From positions 2,232,141-2,296,140 of the forward strand of contig CAXIPT010000008.1 of the NCBI GenBank assembly GCA_964030475.1: a stretch of 64,000 bases of DNA, read 5' to 3'. The notes beneath the pieces were generated by a model that had not been told where the DNA came from, did no database searches, and worked only from the letters and a program-made list of their open reading frames with translations. Positions within the stretch are counted from its first letter, which is position 1, and each line of letters begins with the position of its first letter. This DNA comes from Tethya wilhelma (taxonomy: Eukaryota; Porifera; Demospongiae; Tethyida; Tethyidae). Below, piece by piece: positions 45,786 to 55,693 of this stretch. The position numbers and the translations under genes are program-made.

Positions 45786-46211
45786 CTACTTATTGAAGCA
45801 AACATTGATAGTGCAATTGGAACAGTTCTGAAACATCTGAGGGAAGGATGGTCCTTCAAGTGTCTTGGTAGAAGCATCCTGTTCTTTAGGCTTGTCTGCT
45901 TTACCCTCTACGTTGTATGGTTTTACAGATATAGCACACAAAATACTAGAAAAGGACTTCTGCTGAGTGATTGATGTTCTTTCATACAGGCGAAGGGAAT
46001 CGGTTGATCTGTGTCCGGTGTGATCTTGGATCAATTTCTCGGGAACATTGGACTCGAACAACCTTGTGGCCCCTGTTGCTCTGAGGCTATGGTTTGTTTT
46101 CCCTTCTATACCAATTTCTCTACAAATCGTTTTCACCATTGCTCCTATAGCTTCATGCATAACAAAGCTCAAAAGTAAATTAGCCACATCCCTATATTGT
46201 CCATGATGCAA
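45786..46211 (-). pseudogene. Crypton-like tyrosine recombinase C-terminus
   Basis: The minus strand encodes GAMVKTICREIGIEG, NHSLRATGATRLFES (the H-x2-R catalytic pair), IQDHTGHRSTDSLRLYERTS (His box and the Tyr nucleophile in RLYER) and a short tail. This matches the catalytic half of tyrosine recombinases related to Cryptons (the DUF3504-type domain also found in ZMYM/QRICH1-like proteins). All key residues of the C-terminal motif are present, but the N-terminal half with the first Arg is not. Cryptons move by recombination without TIRs, so no element ends are expected. Confidence 0.75.
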
Positions 46212-46849
46212 CTGATGTTGTTACCCACAACGGAGACCGCCAACTAATTGGGCAACACCCACATAGGACAGCCTTTGCACTATGAAGAGAGGGGGGTCCA
46301 TTCTGGTTTGTATTAATTTCTTAGAATGCGGTTTGGATTGACGAATACTCCAGCAACCTGGTTTAATGGAAACTGTGCTGACTGAACTAGTGGGTGAAAG
46401 CTTCATCTTCACCCAACCAAGTGTAGGTTACTAACCAACTTAGACCTGATTGATGTATGTCACAGTTTATTTTAGAACACTACTATCCTGCTACTGTAGG
46501 ACAAGGGTCACAGCAGACTTTTTTTTTTTGGCGGTATTTGGATATAAATCTACCAATAAAATCGCTGCTTTGGTACTAAAAGGTCAGTTTTTGGTGGGCT
46601 ATTCAACAATTGGATTGCTGCAGTATATAACCCACTTGCTTGTGCAGTTTAGCCGGTCGATAGGCGATGGCGTATGAAGTTCTGAAGAAGTGCTATTATT
46701 TTAAGCATCACAAAAAGTTTCTCAAACTATAGTCCCAGCTAAATCATTTCAACCTGATAGCAGAGGTGAATTTGAGCCGAGACTCGTACAGTGTGTGGAG
46801 TGGGAGAGCCCCACAGGCAGAGATATACAAAGTCGGTTTGCGAGTCCTG

Positions 46850-47079
46850 TGTCAGAAAAGGTGTTGACGCACAGCTTATCATAGGGACCATAGGAGTGTT
46901 AATGGAGTTCGTAGTTATAAGAGAGTTAGTTCTGAACAACAAGAGTTTTCTAGTATGCTAGAGTGTGAAGTTGTTGAAGAAGAACATACAGCTGTTGTGG
47001 ATGATGGTCAAACTAGAAGAAAAAGAGAGGCAACCAATGTCATCAGCGTGAATCTTGCAATTGAAGATAATGACTGACA
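46850..47079 (+). pseudogene. Second Crypton-like recombinase tail
   Basis: The plus strand reads GVDAQLI, then one frame away DHRSVNGVRSYKRVSSEQQE (H-R-S and the R-x2-Y nucleophile site), and an acidic tail ending EDND and TGA at 47079. It is a different subfamily from the minus-strand copy (VRSYKR against LRLYER). Upstream, the catalytic domain is unreadable. Confidence 0.65.
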
Positions 47080-47149
47080 AAGAAAATACAGCTGTGCCAA
47101 AGAATCACAACAGGCCTGCTCCACTTTTTAATTTTAATAATTGTATTGT

Positions 47150-47538
47150 GACAATCACATACTAAAATAATATGATTCTCTTTGTACATGTAATTGGACT
47201 TGATTTGGAACACTGTAAATAATCAATTGTGAACAATAAAGTTTTGTGGTTTATTGCTTCCTTAATAGTAACCTCAGGGTTCTTAGTTATGAGACAGTGT
47301 GTCAGACAGTGACTTAGTTTAGTAAGAGACGTACCAATATCAAAGGAACCTACGCAATCAGGTGCCATTTTGCTATTGATTGGGGATAGCAATACCTAGC
47401 TGTTCAGCTTTCACTGACACACCAGTACTGAGCTTACATAATCTCACAATAATAGAATCCCTTTAATGTTCACCAACGGATTATATAGACCAAGGAGTTT
47501 CACGAACAGGAAATGAAATGAAAGATACACACATGACA
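47150..47538 (-). mobile_element. Putative 3' LTR of a Ty3/gypsy element
   Basis: On the minus strand a polypurine tract (AAGGAGGGAGGAA, 47539-47552) is followed at once by TGTCATGTG, the expected PPT-LTR junction. An AATAAA lies about 300 bp inside. The 3' boundary near 47150 is a guess because no second LTR is visible. Confidence 0.55.
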
Positions 47539-47775
47539 TTCCTCCCTCCTTAATAAGGGAACACCTACACAGAAAGAACACTGGTACTATAACAGAAATC
47601 AAATAGAATTAACTATGTATACACAACATGTCTAAAGACTTAACTGTTCCTAGTTTATAGTTGACAGATGTCCTGTGATGTTATGACAATGCCACCTCTA
47701 AGGAACCAGTCTCTTGTACCAGAGTTGGAAGGTTGAGTGCCATCTGATTCCTGAGTAGGAACTTCCAGCTATATC

Positions 47776-47964
47776 TTAGTGAAAACTTTCTGCACTGGTC
47801 TTAGATGGTGGCAATTGAAACCAATACTTGAGTTGATCAGCATGCAGTTTCCAATACTGTCTATCTTCAAATTGTACCAGATATGTCACAGGTCCTAGGA
47901 CTTCAACAACTGTGCTAGGTACACCCCAACCCCTCCACTTAAGACTAGGGTGATGGTTACACAA
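47776..47964 (-). pseudogene. Ty3/gypsy integrase C-terminal domain
   Basis: NHHPSLKWRGWGVPSTVVEV, then GPVTYLVQFEDRQYWKLHADQL: the GPxSYLV...W.RHxDQL pattern that ends many Ty3/gypsy integrases. It is on the same strand as, and about 240 bp from, the polypurine tract and LTR, as expected. The rest of pol is not readable; the plus-strand Pao/BEL remnant takes over upstream. Confidence 0.65.
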
Positions 47965-48429
47965 ACACCTTGGCTCCTCTGATTAACCATCTGCGAAATT
48001 ACACATAACAATCTTCTGGATAGCTTGCTTGTTCTCAACAGTTCTCACCTGAACAGGCTGTAGCAAACTCCAACAAGTGCAAAGTTCAGTCTGATAATAA
48101 TTGGGAGACACCATGGGGAGAGGTTCAACAGCTGAGAAAAATTAACACGTTGGATCAGCTAGTGTGTGACCATCATTGCTGGAGGCCTTCAAACTTTAGT
48201 TTCAACCACTAAACAAAATTAATCCTCTGTCAGCTCATTTGAGGCAGTTCACTCTTGATATGCTTCACTTGACAAATGTCTCAAACTCTTTCACTACTTG
48301 TCTATTCGAGACTACCGTGAACAGCAAACCATTCCCTCAAGGTCTTGTATGTTGTTGACAGCACACGCACCTCCAGCCACTTGAAATAAGCATCTACTGT
48401 GAGCTAAAGCATTGAACCCAAAAAAGGAG

Positions 48430-50340
48430 TCAACATGGACTCTCTGCCAGGGTTGGCAACACCCAGCGGTGGAGAGGAACACTGGGTGGAGAATCAGAAT
48501 CTAACTTCAGCACCACACTTTATGAATCTGGAGTCAAGCTTCCTAAGCTGGTAGTCCCTACATTTAATGAAAATATTTTGAAGTGGCAAAATTTCTGGAA
48601 CTATTTGAGGTTTCTGTACAAAGTGGATCCATCCTCACAAATGGCAAAAAGTTGGTCTACCTACAAAGTTTGCTCAAAGATAGTACCTCAAAGTGTACGA
48701 TTGATGTTCTTACTAAATCTGGTGAACACTATGAAGAAGCGGTTGAAGGAAATTAAGGTATGACCGACCTTGCCTTGTACATCTAGTAAAACACTTGCCA
48801 TAGCCATTAGCCATCTACTTCCTTTATCACTTCCCTGATCAAACTGAAGCTAGATGTCAGTACACAGAGACATAGTCAGGAGGACGCAGATGTACTGGAC
48901 TACTAGGCTTCCTTAAACTACATGCACAAGCTTCCGAAGTGTCAGGAGGGACGGACAAGAGAACACCCTCTAACCAGAAAAGGGACAGCTCACAAGCAAG
49001 TCAATTTGCTCACTACTAGTACCAACCTCACATAGTCTGACAGTCTCTACATAGCATTTAAGTCTGAAAAATACCTATTGTATGCTTGTGTTGATGCTCA
49101 CTGGTGATGATGATGACCCATTGTGACCATTTCTGGGAAACTGAAAAGTCAATTGCAATTGACTTCTGAGGAATGGACAGTTCTCAAACATTTTGTTCTC
49201 GCACTCCCAAAGGAAGGTTTGTGGTATCATTCTCGGAGTGTGCTGATTTTAATGAGCTTGGTAAATCGACAACTTCAGTGGTACCAAGATTCCTAAAAGT
49301 TGTTGCATGCCAAAGGTCAGTTTGACGAGTTACAAGAAGTCTTGGATAAGTACTTTCACATGCAGCATGCAGAGAGTTTCACAAGCTGATTTGGACAAAT
49401 CTACTGAGGTTTTTACTTAATGATTCATGCAGTCCAAAAGGAAATGAGCACAACCACAAAGGTACGTGTAGTATTCGATACCTCTGCGAAAACGTCCAAT
49501 AGTCACTCGCTGAATGACATCCTCTTCTTGTAAATGTGTTGATAAGATTTCAAATGTATTGTATTGCTGACAAAAGCCAAGTGTATCATGCTGTTCTTCT
49601 AACTGAGTCACACCTTTATCTCCATGGATTTGTATGCCGTAGCGATGACTACTCACTGACTACTGGATGACTTGTCTAACACTTCACGTCTCATGATACT
49701 CATTTGTTGCTTACATATTCCTTAAAACCTAGTGATCATGACATGGTGTATCCCAATATAGCCAAGTCTGAATGAAATCATTTTACGTGGACAATTGTCT
49801 GACGGATTTCAACTCTGTGGAGGAAGCCAGCCAACTGCAGGATTCCTGAGTAATTGACACCTTGCACCTGAGTTGAGTGACTCATGAACCATACTCTCGT
49901 TAATGAAGAGTACATGAAGACTCAATATCGAGTGGAATGCAAATCAATGACCACATCCATTTGATGATAGCTAACTTTTCTCAAACTCATGATGTGACCA
50001 AGAGAGCACTTGTCTCGAATATTGGGAGTGCCTTTGATTGGTACTCTCCCATGATCATGAAGGCGAAGATTCCCCTTTCAGATGGTGTAGTCTGAAGAGA
50101 TTGGCTTAGGTGAATGTGTTTCTGAAGCCATTATGCAAAAATGGTTACTATAGAGGAATGCTGACATACCACCATGTAGCCAGATGTCACTTCCAGAGAC
50201 ATAAAGATCATATCAATCCGATTCCTAGACACTTCTGAAAAAGCATACTGTGGTGTAGTCTACATTCATCTTCAAGATTCTAATGATACCGTTTGTAATG
50301 CAGCCATACCTTGTTTGGAGTTGTGTGAAGGATAGTCTAG
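48430..50340 (+). pseudogene. Pao/BEL LTR retrotransposon remnant
   Basis: Heavily frameshifted plus-strand remnant in correct domain order. Gag, about 48530-48680: VKLPKLVVPTFNENILKWQ, then FWNYLRF (the DUF1759-type start). Pre-RT, about 49290-49390: KGQFDELQEVLDKYFHMQHAE. RT, 49430-49530: STTTKVRVVFDTSAKTS, HSLNDILL. The catalytic box FYVDN at about 49781-49795 has Asn where the second Asp is expected. Post-RT, about 49990-50080: TKRALVSNIGSAFD, YSPMIMKAKI. RNase H-like, about 50245-50335: AYCGVVYIHLQDSN, IPCLELCE. No LTRs found. Confidence 0.75.
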
Positions 50341-50489
50341 TCCCCAGCCACCCCGAGAAAGAGGGTCTGGTCTCATATGAGTGATTTCCCAGTTGTGCTG
50401 AGTCAGCAGTAAAACTAGCTGTTATGTGACGAGTGTGTATACGTGTACGTACTAGCCCCACCGTCAAGACTCAAAAACAAAAAAACAAA

Positions 50490-50945
50490 AAAATCCTTCT
50501 AATCCAATTACCATTGATGCACTCAACCTGTTCCTGGACAAACTAAATAACTTTGACAATCCCATTAGAAAATGCAAAAAGAACTGTTTTACTTGTAAAA
50601 TCCTAACCACTGATACTTTTGCAAAAAGCACTCATGACAAAACCAAACACCCAATAAATCTGCCAGTCCCATATGAAAAATACAACTGCGACAAGCCACT
50701 TTCACAATATGTTGGAATGTCAACTAGACCAATTAAATACCGAATATTTGAACACCTACAATCAAATAGCTCAGGCATAGGAAAACACATACAAAACAGT
50801 AACCACAAATGAGCAGACATAAAATTCCAGATCCTAGAAATAGAACCCCTTTCTCTTGATAGAGAAAATCTAAACACATGGCTAAAACAGAGAGAATACT
50901 ATTGGATATGCAAATTAGGAACTCGAAACAAACTGTCAAACTAAG
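50490..50945 (+). pseudogene. Penelope-like element, GIY-YIG tail, copy 2
   Basis: Plus strand: a Cys box (CKKNCFTCK), then QYVGMSTRPIKYRIFEHLQ (YVGxT-R-H part of GIY-YIG) and WLKQREYYWICKLGT (Asn/Trp region of the nuclease). One in-frame stop after NSNHK. The RT is absent. Different subfamily from the 5.9-7.3 kb copy. Confidence 0.75.
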
Positions 50946-51151
50946 GCCTAAATAAAACAATCTATGATAACAACAAATGAAACTAAATTAATAAAAGCTT
51001 TAAAGCACAGGCGCATGCAGTTCTCACCCATCCTGACTGTATCACTCAAACAAACTAAGAGTACCTAGAATTAAATAGGCATACACCTTTGATCCCTCAC
51101 TGCATGTTTGAACCTACTTAAATTAAACCTCACATGGCTTATGTGGGACTA

Positions 51152-54068
51152 GGGTAGCTCCACCCACTACCGGACAGCACCGATTTCCGGACATACCAGA
51201 GAAACTCTCTTCAATTTTTTACAACTCCCGCGCTACGCGGGATTTTTTTGGTTCTAGATGATGCCCAGGTATTGCACAAGGTGGTGAAGATAAAACAACA
51301 TGTAAGTGTTATTTGTTCAGCTGATAGCTTCTTGTTTGTCAAAGACGTTTAGATCTATTTTTAAGAATACATTAAAATTCAATGAGGTTTAAGCAGAGCA
51401 GTGTTTAGGGAATACACTATTTTTTGAGCAGAAACATGTGAGCCCAAATTTTTTCACTCAAGGTGTAGGTCCATATGTTGGTGTTTTGCAGAAGAAATTA
51501 TAGTTTTTAAAGCTAGAAGATTATGAGCTATACACACCTTTTTTAGTGTTCATGCTATGCCCCAAAAAGTGGACAATTATTACAAAGCATTAATTTTGCT
51601 CTAGGTAGTAATTAGGCCAAATACTGTGATGTATTTTGAATAATTTTTATTGACATTGAACATAATGGACCCATTTTTATGGCTTCCCAGAACAATTATT
51701 ATGTCTCGAGAAAAGTGGACACAAAAGGACCTTAAAGATGCTCTAGAAGATGTTTGGGTGAGAAAACGGTCAATACGTAGTGCAGCTGCTGCTCACGGCA
51801 TTCCTAAAAGCACTCTCTATGACTATGCATCTCACAAATTGGAAGTAGGAAGCAAGAAAGGTCCTGATACGATCCTTACAGCGGCAGAAGAGAGTATGCT
51901 AGCAGACTATCTGATTCACATGGGATATGGTCTCACCAAGCAACATGTGCTAAACAAAGTAAAAGAAATTCTCGACAATGATGGTCGAGCCAATCCGTTC
52001 AAAGATAATCGTCCTGGAAAAAAGTGGTGGTCACTTTTTTTGAAGAGACACTCGGAGCTCTCATTACGCTCAGCAGAGCACCTCCAGCTTTGTCGTGTTA
52101 GAAGCTGTACCCCGGAGATAATTGATAAGTGGTATCAAGATTTTGCTAATTTTCTTGACATATGTGGCCTTAAAGATCAAGCAGATAGAATTTGGAATGC
52201 AGATGAGTCGGGTTTTCCATTGTGCCCCAAGACTGGGAAAGTTGTCGCTGTACGGAATGCACGGTCTGTTTATGGAATCACTGGTGATTCTAAAGAGCAA
52301 ATAACCACCCTTTGTGCTGCTTCTGCTGCAGGATACACCATCCCACCCATGCACATCTTTTCAGGGGAAAGATTCAGGAGCAATCCAATGGATGGCTGTG
52401 TGGAAAATGCCTACTTCGGAAGATCGCCAAACGGTTGGATAACAACAGAATTATTTAATGGCTGGTTGGCCAATCACTTTGCCAAGCATGTCCAGGCTAG
52501 ACCTGTAGTTCTACTTGTAGATGGCCATAGCACACATGTAGATGTTGAGGTCTCCAAGTTTTGCCGAGAAAACCAGATTTACCTCTATTGCCTCCCCCCG
52601 CATACTTCCCACGTAACTCAACCTCTTGATGTTGGCTTTTATGGAGCCTTAAAGACATCCTGGGGGAAGGCTTGTGACAGATTCAAGCTGGAAAATCCTG
52701 GTGTTGCACTCACAAAGTACAGCTTCTCACCTGTATTTAGGGAGGCATGGATTGAGTGTGTGAAAATGTCAACATTAATCAATGCTTTCAAACGGTCTGG
52801 AATAATTATGTCCACTTAATAAAGATGCTATAGGTGAATTGAAGATTGCTCCATCGACTGGTTCAAAACACACCAACCCTTCTGTGTCATGCAATTCTCA
52901 ACTGTTGGGCACTATTGAGCAGAATATGAAACCTGAAACAGTGAGGTTATATAACACACGGTTTGAAGAAAAATATGATGTTGAAGGTGATGATCTCTAT
53001 GAACTATGGTCCAAATTCAAGCAATTGTCGATCACTAGTAGTGAATCACAAGATCAGGAGCCTAGTCTACCTGCTAAGCAACAGAAAGTATCACCATCCC
53101 TTGATAAGGTTTTAAATTATCCAGAGCCTCCCAGCAAAGCTAGTGGCCAGAATAAAGGGAAAAGCACATCCACTATTGACCAAGTTATTGAATTTTTGGA
53201 GCAAAAGAAACAAAAAAAGCAGGAAGAAGAAGAGCTGAAGTTGAGACGGAAGAAAGAAAGAGAAAAGAAAAAACAGGAGCATGAGCAAGAAAGAATTAGG
53301 AAGCAATGTGAAAAGGAAAGGAAACAGCAACAGGCACAGAAGCGTGGAAGTGGACGCGGCCGCAGATGTGGTCGCGGACTGGGTCGGGGACGCGGCCATG
53401 GACGCGGTCAGGGATGTGGCTGCAGCTCTCAAAGACGAGGAATTGTCAAGCCAATTTCAAGTGAAAGTGATAATGCAGAAGAAGAAGCAGGCAGTGAACG
53501 AGAAGCTTCTAATTCAAGTAACAGTAGTGACTCTGATCAGTATCATTGCCCAATCTGTTTAATTGCTGAGAAAGATGAGGATGATGATCCCTGGATACAG
53601 TGTGACCAATGTGATCGCTGGTTTCATGTCCATTGCACTAATGTAGACCCTGATTGTGACTTAAGTGAGTTAGAATGGAAATGCTATGTTTGTGTTTAGA
53701 CTTAATTAATCTGCTAATAATATTTGACATGCCTTATTGATAAAAATGTAAACTTTGTGGTATTTGAACATGGCAGCTGGAAAGCTAGTTGATAGTTTGT
53801 CAATTTGTAGAAAACTTGCTTGGAAATAGTACTTCACGTAAAAAATTGTGCTTCATGTCCATTGTATGGAAAAATTGTCCATTCATTAGATACAAGAGGG
53901 TGGTGTACATTTATTGGTGCTAGCGTCCAGCAGTTTAAGCAAGTAGTTATTACATCAATAGGGTAAAGATCAGTGATATAGTATACCAAATTTCATTGTG
54001 CCCCGCCCTCTCATTACAACGTAACGCAATTTTCTTTCTTAAGTGTCCGGTATATGGTGACTCTCCCC
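51152..54068 (+). mobile_element. pogo-type DNA transposon with TIRs and TA duplication, 2.9 kb
   Basis: TIRs at 51152-51176 and 54044-54068 match at 18 of 25 positions, including the inner TACCGGACA. TA flanks both (51150-51151 and 54069-54070). A second CCGGACA lies 15 bp inside the left TIR and could be another transposase site. The element encloses the transposase and its PHD tail. A small exon-like segment, TTCTAG|AT...CAACAT|gtaagt (51256-51302), sits in the 5' leader. Confidence 0.85.
51701..53699 (+). pseudogene. pogo/jerky-type transposase with C-terminal PHD finger, one frameshift
   Basis: Transposase of the Tc1/mariner-pogo branch, about 665 residues. I start at ATG 51701 (MSREKWTQKDLKDAL), which opens the HTH_psq domain; ATG 51665 is also in frame. 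Order: psq HTH (about 5-45), CENP-B-type HTH (55-125), DDE_1 nuclease with WNADESGF, LLVDGHSTH and QPLDVGF supplying the three Asp. After KRSGI the frame shifts at about 52805-52818 into LNKDAIGELK. The continuation has a charged Lys/Glu coiled-coil-like region (53200-53330), an Arg/Gly-rich stretch (53340-53430), an acidic Ser stretch and a PHD finger (CPIC...CDQC...FHVHC...CYVC, Cys4-His-Cys3) ending at TAG 53699. The PHD suggests chromatin binding, by analogy with other PHD fingers. Apart from the shift all domains look intact, so decay is recent or the shift is a sequencing error. Confidence 0.85.
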
Positions 54069-54206
54069 TAGCTATACATATACCACGAAAATGTAGTCTT
54101 TTGCTGAATTGACACATGCCTTGTTTTGATACCCTTTTTAGCGCACTGCCCATTGTGGATCCTACATTATTGCTTCTTTTTTATTTTTTACTATACTTGT
54201 ATAATT

Positions 54207-55272
54207 CCCAGTACGGTAGTACTGGGTACATAGGAATGGCACGGATGGCCCATTAGTGCAATACAAATATTCACGCTAATAACTCCGCAAAAAAATGAGC
54301 GCTTGACACTAAAAGGCTTCTAAAGCTACTTCTTAGCTCATTCTCTTTCTAACAAGCCCAATAACATGGCCTAAAACCATCGCAAAAGTACCGAACTAAA
54401 GTATGCCAAACCTCCAATTTTCTCCATCTTCTTCTTCTTCTATCTCGATACGACTTTTCTCAAAAAGCACTCACTTTCAGAAGCTGATTCTTGAACGAAT
54501 AGATGTGGTTTCTTTGTCTTCAGGTCCTATTGGCATGGTTTTTTCATGTCTCTAATTGAGTCACTATATACAAGACGAAAAACGCCTTCTCTGTATGGCA
54601 GCCATTAATTTCTACACTCATGCATAATTCATAAGCTGCTTGAAAATTCAAAATGACGACCCTTTTCCAGATAGACAAGTGTGCGTTATTTGGAAATTGA
54701 GTATTTGCTGCCTCCTGCTTTACCTGAAGATTTCTACTTGTGCTGAACCTTCTGTAACATTTCAGTCTTCAATATTTACGAGGTGAATACTTTGTTGCAC
54801 TTACTAGTGTGTGTAAGAAAGTAGAAAAGCCAATAAGTTTGTTAGAATCTAAGAGACAGCTCCAGCCTCCTGAGATGCTTTCAGTACTTTTATACTACCA
54901 TGCTGATAGCAAAAATTATATAAGCTATACTGATAGTGTACAAGTAACTACCATATACACGCAAACTCAAATATGATTCGTAGAATTATAAAAAATAAGA
55001 ACAAACAAACAACATTGGAAATGTATTGAGACATGGGAATGGTCAAATCGTAAAAAGAAAGCAAACAAGATGGAATGGCTGTTTGAGTGTGTAAAGAATT
55101 ATTCCTATGGGCGACATAAGGGACTCAGCATGGGAGAGTCACGGTACTACATGCAGCCCACACAGGAATTCTGCACACACTCAAACAACCATTCCATCTT
55201 GTTTGCTTTCTTTTTACGATTTAACCATTCCTATGTCCCAATACATTTCCAATGTTTTTTTTTTACTTTTAT
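54207..55272 (+). mobile_element. Family A copy 15, full length
   Basis: Palindrome 54207-54226, body and hairpin (about 55000-55272) all present. The CTGATAGTGTAC site that holds the hAT MITE in copy 10 is empty here (about 54923). Confidence 0.9.
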
Positions 55273-55693
55273 ATAGCAGATCCGCATGATGTGCAATAAT
55301 TATTAATGTACAGAAACATGTCTTTATTTGGAAAATTAAACATTGTGAAAGGAAGGAAGCTTTGATTGACCAATCAAGGTAAATTTTAATTCAGAATTAT
55401 CAATAAAATGATAGAGCATTTTAGCATTTCATATCAACTCTGATATGATGACACGTACTGATCACATAATCATGCCAAATCATATTTCTTTGCAGAAGAT
55501 TCAAAAAAAGGTCATGATACATTAATTTTATAAACGTGTTTCTACCATTTTGTGTGGATGTGTACATGTCTGTGTAGTTGGACTGATTATAATATGTGGT
55601 CTCAACACACCCATTGATATTGCTCTACTGGACAATACAGGATTATACATGTCATAAATTATGTTCATGTACACGTGAACATTTTGTGCAGGA

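Noticed and set aside
46739..46942. Minus-strand ORF near the Crypton remnant
   Set aside because: No recognisable domain; overlaps the plus-strand recombinase remnant.
53112..53432. Minus-strand Leu/Phe-rich ORF as a membrane protein
   Set aside because: It is the reverse of the Lys/Glu/Arg-rich region of the pogo transposase.
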